Below the pieces are notes generated by a model. The model worked only from the letters and a program-made list of their open reading frames with translations, searched no databases and was not told the origin of the DNA. Of a stretch of 64,000 nucleotides of DNA, positions 40,288 to 49,944 are shown in pieces; the first letter of the stretch is position 1, and each line of letters begins with the position of its first letter. The translations under genes and the position numbers were made by a program. The DNA is from Alphaproteobacteria bacterium (GTDB lineage Bacteria > Pseudomonadota > Alphaproteobacteria > Rhizobiales > BM303): contig JAJRYE010000106.1 in NCBI GenBank assembly GCA_024275895.1, positions 18,815 to 82,814 on the forward strand, given 5' to 3'.

Positions 40288-40324
40288 CCGGGGACTGAGA
40301 TGAGGTCCTCATTTCAATCCCCGG
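40288..40324. other. Strong 16-bp imperfect hairpin between SBP and permease genes
   Basis: ccggggactgagatga-ggtcc-tcatttcaatccccgg. Confidence 0.8.
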
Positions 40325-40454
40325 CTTTGCTCCAGGTTTCAGATTGCCTCCCGTAACCCGGAAAAAAACCCTGCCAGGATGCGGGGCTGGATAATTCCCC
40401 CGCGCCCCGGGCGTCTTTTCTGTAAAAACCCGTCAGGGGGAACCTCCCTTGCGT

Positions 40455-41801
40455 TTACAGAAGAGACTTGGCTTCATTGGCCAGCTTGGTGGCCTTGGCG
40501 TAATTGGCTTTCACCATATCATCCCACTCACCTTCAACCTCGGCCTGACGGCCGGTGATCTTGGTCGTGGCTTTTTTGCGCTTTTTCTTGAAAATGCTGG
40601 CAAAATCCTTCTCGGACGCCTTGGCCTCGGTAATCGGCAGAGCATCGATGAGGGCCTGGGCTTCCTTGATCAGCGCCGCGGCCTTGGGATTATTTTTTCC
40701 CGCCATTGCCGCCTTTGCCTCCTGAAGCGCCCGGGTGGCTTCACGCAACTCGTTCAGGCGGTAGGTAATCATCACGTCGAACAGGGAGTTGACGACATTG
40801 TAGCGGCCCTTTGAAAGCCCGAGGTCGAACTTGACCGCCGAGCCGATGGAGCTGTCCTTGAACGGATTGGGGAAGCCGGCCGGAGCCTTGGCGTAGGTTT
40901 TGGGGTTCACCGGCAGGCGCATGATCTTGGGATCAAGCAGCAATTCCTGGCCCTGGGTGGAGAGCAGGAATTCAATAAAGGCCGCCGCAGCTTCCCTGTT
41001 GGGCGCGTTCTTGACAATCGAGATATTGGCCGGAACCAGGGTGGTTACCTTGGGATAGGCAAAATCCACCGGAAAACCGGAAGCCTTGGAGGAAAGACCA
41101 AAGAAGTCAATCACGATCCCGAGCCCGAACTGGCCGCTGTTCACCCCGTCGGGCACGCCGAAGCTGCGGGCGGTAACGGTCTTGAAATTGCCTGCAATCG
41201 CCTTCCATTCGGCCCAGCCCTTGTCCCAGCCCATGCCCTGAATAACGGTCTCCACCGTCAGATGGGTGGTGCCCGAACGCGACGGGGCGCTCATGCCGAC
41301 ATGGCCAAAATAGACCGGTTTTTTCAGATCCGACCATTCGGTGGCCACGGGCAGTTTCTTGGCCTTCAAATAGCGCGTGTTCCACATGATGCCGTAACCC
41401 GAAGCGGCAAAGCCCTTATAGTAGCCATCCGGGTCGTTGATGGGAAAGGAGCCGACTTTCTCGGGGATGCCTTTCACCTTCACATCATATTTGGCCAGCA
41501 GGGAATCGCCTTTCAAAACCTCAAAGGCGTCCGGCGCCGAGGCCCAGAACAAATCCGATTTGTTGGCGGAGGCGGTTTCCTGAAGATATTTGATGCCGGC
41601 AGTGGTCTTTTTCTTCAGCATTTCGACCTTGACGCCGGGATATTTCTTCTCGAAAGCGTTTTTGAACGTCGTTGTCGTGTCCGGCGGGTAGGAGGTCACA
41701 ACAGTCAAGGTCCCCTCAAGCGCCTGAGCCGCGTTCAGGGTAAACGCCGTTGAGGCCAGCAGAACCCCTGCCAGCGCCAGTCTGGAAATCATTGTTTTCA
41801 T
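40455..41801 (-). CDS. Periplasmic ABC substrate-binding protein (iron/PgtC-like family)
   Basis: Signal peptide; TLTVVTSYPPDTTTTFKNAFEKKYPGVKVEML, SAPSRSGTTHLTVE. Confidence 0.92.
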   Translation of the reverse strand: MKTMISRLALAGVLLASTAFTLNAAQALEGTLTVVTSYPPDTTTTFKNAFEKKYPGVKVEMLKKKTTAGIKYLQETASANKSDLFWASAPDAFEVLKGDSLLAKYDVKVKGIPEKVGSFPINDPDGYYKGFAASGYGIMWNTRYLKAKKLPVATEWSDLKKPVYFGHVGMSAPSRSGTTHLTVETVIQGMGWDKGWAEWKAIAGNFKTVTARSFGVPDGVNSGQFGLGIVIDFFGLSSKASGFPVDFAYPKVTTLVPANISIVKNAPNREAAAAFIEFLLSTQGQELLLDPKIMRLPVNPKTYAKAPAGFPNPFKDSSIGSAVKFDLGLSKGRYNVVNSLFDVMITYRLNELREATRALQEAKAAMAGKNNPKAAALIKEAQALIDALPITEAKASEKDFASIFKKKRKKATTKITGRQAEVEGEWDDMVKANYAKATKLANEAKSLL

Positions 41802-41897
41802 TCTTGCCTCCTTGAATTTCGGCTATCGCAAATCCCGGCCTTGCCCCTTGTTTCGGGAAAAAAGGGAGTCCGGTGTTCATTATCGTTAAACTCAGGA

Positions 41898-41912
41898 GCA
41901 ATCTTCAGGCCA
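41898..41912 (-). promoter_or_regulatory. Candidate sigma-54 -24/-12 promoter TGGCCTGAAGATTGC
   Basis: Reverse complement of GCAATCTTCAGGCCA; conserved GG-N10-GC spacing; about 95 bp before the SBP start. Confidence 0.6.
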
Positions 41913-42037
41913 GAACGGCAACAATTTAATTAATCATTTAATTACAAAGGGATAAATTCAAACAACCTATGCTCCTCAATTAAATAAAGGGTCATAATTG
42001 TCCCATTGTCAAGCGCGCATGTGTCAAAATTAACCTA

Positions 42038-43387
42038 TTATAAAAATGTCTCTTTGCGCAAATTATATTTTTGCATTCGCAGATAAAGCGTTTTGCGGGG
42101 GATTTTGAGATAGGCGGCCGTTTTGCCAATTCTGCCATGATGAATTCTCAGGGCGTGGGAAATACTCAGTTTTTCAAACCGGGCAACAAGCGCATTGAGG
42201 CCCTGGCGTTCGTGATCGCGTATCGCGGGCAACGGGTTCTGGCCCAGATCGCCCAAAGGCAATCCGATGACATATTTTTCGGCCCAGTTCTTCAACTCGC
42301 GCACATTGCCCGGCCAGTCGTGGCGCATCAGCACCGATAAAAGCTCGGGCGAGACATCAGGCGGCTTTTTGCCGCGCCGCCGGGCGATCTGCTGCACGAA
42401 GGCGCTAAACAGCAGCGGCGCATCGTCAAGCCGGTCGCTCAGGGGGGGGATTTCAATACTGGCGACATTCAGGCGGAAAAAAAGATCGGCGCGAAATGCG
42501 CCCTTCTCGCACAGGGCAGCCAGATCGTCCTTGGCTGCGGCGATCACCCGGATATCGACTTCGACAGGCTCATTGGAGCCGACCCGTTCAATCACCCGCT
42601 CCTGCAAGACCCGCAGCAGCTTGACCTGAACCTGCAACGGGATGCTCTCGATCTCATCCAGAAACAAGGTTCCCTTATGGGCGTATTCGATTTTGCCGAT
42701 CCGGCGGCAATGGGCACTGGTAAAGGCGCCTTTTTCATGCCCGAAAAGCTCGCTCTCGATCAAGGTTTCGGGCAGGGCGGCGCAATTGACCGCGACAAAC
42801 TTGCCCGCTGCGCGCGCCCCGGCGCGGTGAAGCGCGGTTGCCACCAGCTCCTTGCCGGTACCGGTATCCCCGGTAATGAGCGTATCCACATCGGCCCGCG
42901 CCAGCATGCTCACGCTCTGGCGCAGACGGGTCATGACCGGGGTCCGGCCGAGAATTTCTTCCACCGGCGGGCATGAGGCGTCAAGCTCCAGCCGCAAGCG
43001 CCGGTTTTCCAGCACAAGCCGGCGCAGCTTTAGTGCCCTTGAGATCACTTCGAGCATATGCAGCGGGTCGGGCGGTTTTTCCATGAAATCATAAGCCCCA
43101 TCGCGCATCGCGTTCACCGCCATGGAGACATCGCCATGGGCGGTAATCAGCAATACCGGAAGCTCCGCATCAATATCACGAATGCGCTCAAGCAACTCCA
43201 GCCCGTCCATCCGCGCCATGCGGATATCAGATACCACAATGCCGGGCCATTCGGGCGTGATAAGTTCAAGCGCCTCCCCGGCATTGCAAAAATCAAATAC
43301 CTCCATTCCCTCAAGCGCCAGGGTCTGGGCATAGGCCTCGCGCACATCCTCTTCATCATCGACAATGATGACCTTGCCCGCACTCAT
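42038..43387 (-). CDS. NtrC/DctD/PgtA-type response regulator
   Basis: Receiver [13 protein letters not shown]...[10 protein letters not shown]+ [22 protein letters not shown]; Fis-type HTH. Confidence 0.94.
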   Translation of the reverse strand: MSAGKVIIVDDEEDVREAYAQTLALEGMEVFDFCNAGEALELITPEWPGIVVSDIRMARMDGLELLERIRDIDAELPVLLITAHGDVSMAVNAMRDGAYDFMEKPPDPLHMLEVISRALKLRRLVLENRRLRLELDASCPPVEEILGRTPVMTRLRQSVSMLARADVDTLITGDTGTGKELVATALHRAGARAAGKFVAVNCAALPETLIESELFGHEKGAFTSAHCRRIGKIEYAHKGTLFLDEIESIPLQVQVKLLRVLQERVIERVGSNEPVEVDIRVIAAAKDDLAALCEKGAFRADLFFRLNVASIEIPPLSDRLDDAPLLFSAFVQQIARRRGKKPPDVSPELLSVLMRHDWPGNVRELKNWAEKYVIGLPLGDLGQNPLPAIRDHERQGLNALVARFEKLSISHALRIHHGRIGKTAAYLKIPRKTLYLRMQKYNLRKETFL

Positions 43388-45336
43388 GGCTTTGCCGTCA
43401 GCAGCGTGATGATGAAACAGGCGCCTTCGGGGGGCTGGTTTTGCGCTTTCATGGAACCTCCAAAATCCTTGATAATATTATAGGAGATACTCAACCCCAG
43501 CCCAAGCCCCTCGCCAACGGTCTTGGTGGTAAAAAACGGATCGAAAATTCGCAGCAGGGTTTTGTCGTCAAACCCTTGTCCCGTATCGCAAATCCTGATC
43601 CGGGTTTTGTTGCGCGTCTGCCGGACACGAACATCCAGTGATTTTGTCTTCGCCCCTTTCATGGCGTCAAGTGCATTGCCAAAAACATTCAGCAAAACCT
43701 GCTCCAGCCGGTTTTCCCCCGCGCGGACCAGAACCGGCCCGTCGGGATATTCAAGGCCGATATTAACCGCCTCGTCCCGGATGCGTCCCTGAAGTAAATC
43801 CAGAGCGGCGGAAATCACGCTTTTTAATTCCGCCGTGCCGATATGACGCGAGGGCTTGCGCGCCAGGGTTTTCAGATGATTGATCTTTTTCGCCATGGAG
43901 GTTGAGAGTTTTGATATCTTCTCCAGATTTTGCGCCGCATCCGCCATCTTTCCCCGCTCCATATTCACCGCCGCGTTATGGGCCTGAAAGCGCAAGGCCG
44001 CCAGGGGCTGGTTGAGATCATGCGCCACACCCGCGGCAAGCTGGCCGAGGGCGGCGAGCTTTCCCGCCTGCACCAGCTCGCGCTGGGTTTCGGATATGGT
44101 ATCGCGGAAAACCTCCAATGCGGCGGCCATATCGGCGATCTCGTCGGCGCCGCCGGAGGGAACATCGGCGCCAAGATCGCCATCGGCGATTTTGCGCATG
44201 GCGGTTTTCAGGCCGGTAATGCGCCCCACCAGAGAGCGGCCGACATAAAGCCACACCATTAAAATCGCAATCACAATACTGCCCAGCGCCGCCCAGATGA
44301 GGAGCGATTTGGCCTGGGCGGTAATCTCGCCCGCCCGGCGCGAGGCTTTTGTGGTCTGGGCTCTTATCTGCGCGCTCAGGGCGGATATACGGGTTTGAAA
44401 CGCCTGCACCAGAGCGCGGCTCGCGCCCAGCAATCCAGCATTGCGCATTTGCAGTTTTAAAGCCTCCCGGCGCAAATCAAACAGGGAATCGGGGCCTTTG
44501 GTGAATTTCAGGATGGCGCTTGCCGATTGCCTCAGGGCGGTTAGCTCGGGCTGTTTTCCCAGCGATTCAAGGTCCTGTCCGATCGGAGCGCCCGCCTCGC
44601 CGGCAAAAAGCAGGATATCGTTCAACTCCGGTGTATCAACCGCATTGGCGGCCCTGAAAATCAGGCCGACCAGCAGGTTAATGGAGGATTTGAGGCGTAA
44701 TAAAGCCTCATGCTGGCGCAATCTTGCATCAAGATCGCCAAAGCGGCGCCGCTTTGCATCCGGGGACAGTTTCCCCTGGCCGGCCTGGGGCGATTGCCGC
44801 AAACGGCGTAAATCCAGCCCGATGCTGAACCGGGCATCCTCGATGAGCGGATCAATCTCGTCAAGAAAATCCGCATGCGCCCATCTCAGGCGTTCGGTCA
44901 GCTCGCGGTTGCGCCGCCCGAACCAGAATTTGCGCCTGACATTGGCGTCCAGCGAGCGCAGCGCCGATGCCACCGCGTCGAGCTGGGTCTGCAAGGAGCT
45001 TTGCTGCGTTTGGCCGATCCCGTAATCGCCCAGGCTCTGGATAAGCGTATCCGTGCCGTGAATGGAATCCATCAGCCGCGCCCAGACCCGGTCTCTGGCG
45101 CGCCCGGTCTCGACCGAAACCAGAATGGGCGCGGTGGCCACAATCTCCGAGCTTCTTGCCGTCAACTCCGAGGCGAGGGAAAACCCCGGAATATCCCGGC
45201 CGATAATCGCATTCAGACTGGCGCTGAGTTTTTCATAGGTAACCCAGGCCGCGATGGACGAAACCACCGTGACCAGCGCCACAAGCCCGAAAGCGGCAAA
45301 CATACGGGCGCGGATGCCAAACCCGGACAACTTCAT
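43384..45336 (-). CDS. PgtB-like sensor histidine kinase
   Basis: Two TM segments, HAMP-like region, GVAHDLNQPLAALRFQAHN H-box, LGLGLSISYNIIKDFGGSM G-box. Confidence 0.92.
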   Translation of the reverse strand: MKLSGFGIRARMFAAFGLVALVTVVSSIAAWVTYEKLSASLNAIIGRDIPGFSLASELTARSSEIVATAPILVSVETGRARDRVWARLMDSIHGTDTLIQSLGDYGIGQTQQSSLQTQLDAVASALRSLDANVRRKFWFGRRNRELTERLRWAHADFLDEIDPLIEDARFSIGLDLRRLRQSPQAGQGKLSPDAKRRRFGDLDARLRQHEALLRLKSSINLLVGLIFRAANAVDTPELNDILLFAGEAGAPIGQDLESLGKQPELTALRQSASAILKFTKGPDSLFDLRREALKLQMRNAGLLGASRALVQAFQTRISALSAQIRAQTTKASRRAGEITAQAKSLLIWAALGSIVIAILMVWLYVGRSLVGRITGLKTAMRKIADGDLGADVPSGGADEIADMAAALEVFRDTISETQRELVQAGKLAALGQLAAGVAHDLNQPLAALRFQAHNAAVNMERGKMADAAQNLEKISKLSTSMAKKINHLKTLARKPSRHIGTAELKSVISAALDLLQGRIRDEAVNIGLEYPDGPVLVRAGENRLEQVLLNVFGNALDAMKGAKTKSLDVRVRQTRNKTRIRICDTGQGFDDKTLLRIFDPFFTTKTVGEGLGLGLSISYNIIKDFGGSMKAQNQPPEGACFIITLLTAKP

Positions 45337-46703
45337 TGCAGGGACGGCCCTTTCCCCGCCGCTTCAAGACGCGAGAGGACATTCTCGGCAATCCGGGCCG
45401 CCTTGCTATAGCGCGCCAGCGCATCGGCGCGCCATTTCGCCTCAAGTTCCGACTGTCCGGCGGAGACGGAAAACCCCGGCTTGTGACGTGAAAACAAGCC
45501 GTTGATTTTTGAATCGCGCGACATCTCGTCATCAACAGGGATGCGGAAAATCAAATTCCGCGCCTCGGATATGGCTATTTCCATATCCGCCTGCTCTTCG
45601 CCGGCAAGCTTTCGTTCCGCCTTGTGAATGAGCGACCAGGCCTCTTTAAGCTCGCGCAGGCGATAGGTGACAAGCTGGTCAAACAGCGCATTCACCAGAT
45701 GGTAGCGCCGGCGTGAAAGAGAGCTGTCAAAAAGCAGGGAATCGCGTCTTGAGGCGCCTTTGAAGGGATTGGGAAATCCGGCCGGGGCGTATTGGTAAAT
45801 ATCCGGATTGACCGGCAGGCGGCTGATGGCGGGCTGAAACAAAAACCTTTGCCCCGCATCAGAGATGACAAAACGGATGAAACGGGCCGCTTGCTCCGGG
45901 TTTTTGGCGCCTTTGATCATGGCGATATTGGCGGGCAGCATCACGGTTTGTTCCGGATAGACGAATTTTACCGGATGGCCCTGCGCCCGGGACATCAGCC
46001 CGAAAAAATCAATCACCAGGCCGGCGCCAAAGCGTCCCTCTTCAACGCCGTGGCGCACGCCGTAACTGCGGGCGGTGATGGTGGCCAGATTGCCGCCGAT
46101 CTCCAGTAATGTGCGCCAGCCCTCATCCCAGCCCTTGCTTTGCAAAATAATCTCGACAATCAGATGGGTTGTTCCCGAGCGCGAAGGTGCGGATAATCCC
46201 AGATGGTTTTCATAAATGCCCTTTCGCAAATCATCCCAGCTTTGCGGCTCCGGCAGATGGCGGCTTTGCAGATAATCCGTGTTCCACATAATGCCATATC
46301 CCGAGATGGCAAAGCCGAGATAATAGCCATCGGGATCATTGAGCGGATAGCCGCCGATCTGCGCTGTCGCGGCAAGGGCCGGGTTTTGCAGTTTGGCCAG
46401 ATCCCCCGACTGCTTGAGCACTTCAAAGGCATCGGGCGCGGAGGCCCAGAACAGATCGACCTGATGGTTTTGCCCGTCCTGAATATAGGAAATCGCCGCC
46501 GAGGTTTTCTTGTTGAGAACAAAAAGCTCAATATCGGGGTTTTTTTTCTCAAACGCGATCTTGAACGGCTGATAAACCGCATCGGGAAAAGATGTCAGGA
46601 GAATAAGGGGCGAGCGCTCCTGGCCCATAGCAGCGGCAAGCGGTAACAGGAACAACCCCGCCCATAAAATGGCGAACAGCGCTCCTGATTTATATTTTGG
46701 CAT
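45333..46703 (-). CDS. PgtC-like periplasmic SBP, paralog of the 40455 SBP, coupled to the kinase
   Basis: Shared VDLFWASAPDAFEVLK, YPLNDPDGYYLGFAISGYGIMWNT, LSAPSRSGTTHL; 4-bp overlap with kinase start. Confidence 0.9.
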   Translation of the reverse strand: MPKYKSGALFAILWAGLFLLPLAAAMGQERSPLILLTSFPDAVYQPFKIAFEKKNPDIELFVLNKKTSAAISYIQDGQNHQVDLFWASAPDAFEVLKQSGDLAKLQNPALAATAQIGGYPLNDPDGYYLGFAISGYGIMWNTDYLQSRHLPEPQSWDDLRKGIYENHLGLSAPSRSGTTHLIVEIILQSKGWDEGWRTLLEIGGNLATITARSYGVRHGVEEGRFGAGLVIDFFGLMSRAQGHPVKFVYPEQTVMLPANIAMIKGAKNPEQAARFIRFVISDAGQRFLFQPAISRLPVNPDIYQYAPAGFPNPFKGASRRDSLLFDSSLSRRRYHLVNALFDQLVTYRLRELKEAWSLIHKAERKLAGEEQADMEIAISEARNLIFRIPVDDEMSRDSKINGLFSRHKPGFSVSAGQSELEAKWRADALARYSKAARIAENVLSRLEAAGKGPSLQ

Positions 46704-46743
46704 ATCCGCTGGCTCCGGGTTCATCATAATCAGCAAAATGTGA

Positions 46744-48120
46744 TCAATCTTGCGGCGGCGGTGTATTTTCAAATACCGGACGCGGCCAGATCAGTTCAAT
46801 AACAGCGCCATGCGCTGGCGCTTTGGCGTTAAAAACCCGAACCCGTGCGCCCGAGCGCTCCAGAAGGGTTTTGGCGATAAAAAATCCCAGCCCCATTCCC
46901 GAAGACCCGGCTCCGGGGGGCGGTGATGATAATTCCGGGCGGGTGGAGATAAACGGCTCGCCAAGTTTTTGCAGCAGGTTTTCGGCAAATCCGGGACCAT
47001 CATCCAAGATTGTGATGGTCACTTCATAAGCGGTCCATCTTCCCGTCAGGGAAACCTTGCTGCGCGCGTAATCAAGCGCATTGGCCAGCATGTTCCCCAA
47101 CCCGTACGACATGCCGGCGCTACGCCATCTTTCCGGTTCCGCGCCGCAGCCATCGCCGCTGGCGCGGCAGGATATGGAGATCTCCTTGCTCTCGAGCGCC
47201 CTGTAAGGTTCGGCGATCTCCTCAAGAATTTCGCTCAGCCGCACCCGGTCGAGCAGTGCGTCGGGCTCGCGTTTGTGGTTTGTCAGCGTCCCCAATATCG
47301 TCCGGCAACGATTGATCTGCTCGCGCAGAAGATCAAGATCTTCCCTGACCGCTTCATTTGACGCCAGTTCACGGCGCAGCTCGCTTGTGGTGATCGCGAT
47401 TGTCCCCAGCGGCGTCCCCAGCTCATGCGCCGCCGCCGCCGCCAGACCATCCAGCGCCGAAAATTGCTGCTCGCGCGCCAGAACAAGCTCGGTTGCCGCC
47501 AGGGCATCCGACATCCGCCGCGATTCATCGGCAATCCGCCAAGCGTAAAATGTGATAAACAGCAACGAGATGACAAGCGAGGCCCAGATCCCCGCCAGAT
47601 AAACCGTATCAAGCCTGAACTCGACACCGGCTGTCCAGGGCAGCGGCAGATGGAAGAAAACCAGCAGCGAGGCGGCGTTGATGGTCAATCCGCCCAGCGC
47701 CAGCGTATAGCGCAGCGGCAGGGCGGAGGCGGACACCGTAACCGGAACCAGAAACAAAAAGGCGAAGGGATTGGTCAGCCCGCCGGTCAGATATAAAAGA
47801 AAGGCCAGTTGCAAAATATCATAGCCCAGCAAAGCGCCGGCGGCCGGGTCTTTCAAGCGCGTATTGGCCGGAAAGTGAACCGTCAGCCCGACATTGAGCG
47901 CAACCGAAAGGGCGATAATCACCAGGCAGGGGATGAAGGGCAGGTCAAACTCCAGCACCGTGCTCACAAGAACAAGAGATACCGCCTGACCGACCACCGC
48001 CAGCCAGCGTAGAAAAACCAGTGTACGCAGCCGTAACCGCCCGCCGAAAAAACTCAGGCGGGAGGCCGGGTCGGTTTGGCCTTTAAGGAGGGCCGACATA
48101 TTCCAGTGCAGAGCTTTCAT
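46744..48120 (-). CDS. RegB/PrrB/ActS-family redox sensor kinase
   Basis: Six-TM N-terminus with GGLTNPFAFLFLVPVT, H-box AAAAHELGTPLGTIAI, EQINRCRTILGTLT; start codon uncertain. Confidence 0.88.
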   Translation of the reverse strand: MKALHWNMSALLKGQTDPASRLSFFGGRLRLRTLVFLRWLAVVGQAVSLVLVSTVLEFDLPFIPCLVIIALSVALNVGLTVHFPANTRLKDPAAGALLGYDILQLAFLLYLTGGLTNPFAFLFLVPVTVSASALPLRYTLALGGLTINAASLLVFFHLPLPWTAGVEFRLDTVYLAGIWASLVISLLFITFYAWRIADESRRMSDALAATELVLAREQQFSALDGLAAAAAHELGTPLGTIAITTSELRRELASNEAVREDLDLLREQINRCRTILGTLTNHKREPDALLDRVRLSEILEEIAEPYRALESKEISISCRASGDGCGAEPERWRSAGMSYGLGNMLANALDYARSKVSLTGRWTAYEVTITILDDGPGFAENLLQKLGEPFISTRPELSSPPPGAGSSGMGLGFFIAKTLLERSGARVRVFNAKAPAHGAVIELIWPRPVFENTPPPQD

Positions 48121-48305
48121 CAGGATGATTAGAGCAGTGAACCGGCCAAATCTCAACCGGAGATTCTTCTGAACCCCGGCTATGCGCCATACATTCGTAT
48201 ATCTGCATATCTTGACGAATCCGGCCCTGGTGCTTAACTACGCCTGAGAGAGACATATAGTGACCGGCGCGCGGTGCGCCGTTCCCAGATGGAGAATAAT
48301 ATAAA

Positions 48306-48626
48306 ATGGCAACCGAACAAGTTTCTGATGCAAGCTTTGAAAGCGATGTGCTGGGGTCCGAACAGCCAGTGATTGTGGATTTCTGGGCGGAATGGTGCGC
48401 CCCGTGCAAAATGATCGGTCCCTCGCTCGAAGAGCTGGCGGCGGAAATGGACGGGAAGATCAAGATTGCCAAGATGAATATCGACGAAAACCCGACAACC
48501 CCGACCAAATACGGCGTTCGCGGCATTCCGACCCTGATGCTTTTCAAGAACGGCGAGGTTGCTTCCATGAAGGTCGGCGCCCTGCCCAAAGGCAAGATCA
48601 AGGACTGGATTGAAGGCGAGATTTAA
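48306..48626 (+). CDS. trxA: Thioredoxin
   Basis: VDFWAEWCAPCKMIGPSLEELA. Confidence 0.97.
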   Translation: MATEQVSDASFESDVLGSEQPVIVDFWAEWCAPCKMIGPSLEELAAEMDGKIKIAKMNIDENPTTPTKYGVRGIPTLMLFKNGEVASMKVGALPKGKIKDWIEGEI

Positions 48627-49933
48627 TCGCGCCCGTTTTCTTTCAGGACATGCCCGGCCAGATAAAGTGACCCGGTAATCAAAATGCGCGGCGGAACGCC
48701 GGTTTTGTGATCACAAAGGGCAAGGGCTGCGCGGATATCCGTGCTGGTGAAGGCGACATGTCCCTCCTTCGTTGCGCTCTCGCGCAACGAGAGGGCGGTG
48801 GCCGCGTTCTCTTCGCCCGGGATGGTCAGGGTGACGGCCATGGCGGCAAGGTCGCGGAACGGCGCCAGAAAACCCGCCGCATCCTTGGCGCGCATCATCC
48901 CCAAAATCAGGCAAAACGGTTTGGGCGCGCGCTCCTCCAGCCGCGCCATGGCGGCGGCAAGGACAAGAGCGGCCGCCGGGTTGTGGCCGCCATCAAGCCA
49001 GACTTCCGCCCCCTGGCGAAGGCCCCGAACCAGATTTCCGCGACCGATGCGTTGCAAACGCCCCGGCCAGCGGGCGCTTTTAAGCCCCGTTGCCATATGG
49101 GCCTCATTCAGACCTCCAGGATCAAGCGCGCGCAGGGCGGCAATGGCCAGCCCGGCATTTTCAACCTGGTGATAGCCGCCGAGGGCAGGAAGTGGCAGGT
49201 CAAGCAATCCGGCGCTGTCCTGATAGACAAGGCGGCCATGCTGTTCAAAAACCTGCCAGTCCCGGCCGTGTTCCAGAAGCGGCGCGTTTAAAGCCGCAGT
49301 GCGCGCCTCAATCACCGCCAGGGCCTCTTCATCCTGCGGGCCGGTTACGCAGGCAACCTCTTTTTTAATAATCCCGGCCTTTTCAAAAGCGATTTTCGCC
49401 AATGTGGGGCCCAGAAACTCATGATGGTCATGTGAGACGGGGGTAATTATAGCCAGCGCCGGTTTTGCAATCACATTGGTGGCGTCAAAGCGCCCGCCGA
49501 GCCCGGTTTCCAGCAGAACGAAATCGGCCCGGTTTTGCGAAAAAGCATAAAACGCCGCCGCGGTTGTAATTTCAAAAAAGGTAATGGGAGCCCCGGCATT
49601 GACACGCTCGCAATGCTCCAGAATCCGTGCCAGTTCCGCCTCGTCAACCGGTTTTGCCCCGCCCTTGCCGCCAAGCGCGATGCGCTCGTGAAACCGCACC
49701 AGATGGGGGGATGTATAGACATGCACCCGTTTGCCCGCCGCCTCCAGCATGGCGCGGATAAAGGCAAGGGTCGAGCCCTTGCCATTGGTGCCGGCGATAT
49801 GAATAACGGGGGGCAGCTTGTCCTGCGGATTGCCCAGCGACGCCAGCAAACGGCGAACCCGGCCCAGTGAGAGATCAATCCGTTTCGGATGTAGCTCAAG
49901 CAGCCGTTTGAGGATTTGATCGCTTGTTTGCAT
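48623..49933 (-). CDS. folC: Folylpolyglutamate synthase/dihydrofolate synthase
   Basis: IHIAGTNGKGSTLAFIRAML, TPVSHDHHEFLG. Confidence 0.95.
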   Translation of the reverse strand: MQTSDQILKRLLELHPKRIDLSLGRVRRLLASLGNPQDKLPPVIHIAGTNGKGSTLAFIRAMLEAAGKRVHVYTSPHLVRFHERIALGGKGGAKPVDEAELARILEHCERVNAGAPITFFEITTAAAFYAFSQNRADFVLLETGLGGRFDATNVIAKPALAIITPVSHDHHEFLGPTLAKIAFEKAGIIKKEVACVTGPQDEEALAVIEARTAALNAPLLEHGRDWQVFEQHGRLVYQDSAGLLDLPLPALGGYHQVENAGLAIAALRALDPGGLNEAHMATGLKSARWPGRLQRIGRGNLVRGLRQGAEVWLDGGHNPAAALVLAAAMARLEERAPKPFCLILGMMRAKDAAGFLAPFRDLAAMAVTLTIPGEENAATALSLRESATKEGHVAFTSTDIRAALALCDHKTGVPPRILITGSLYLAGHVLKENGRD

Positions 49934-49944
49934 GAAGCTGAAGC

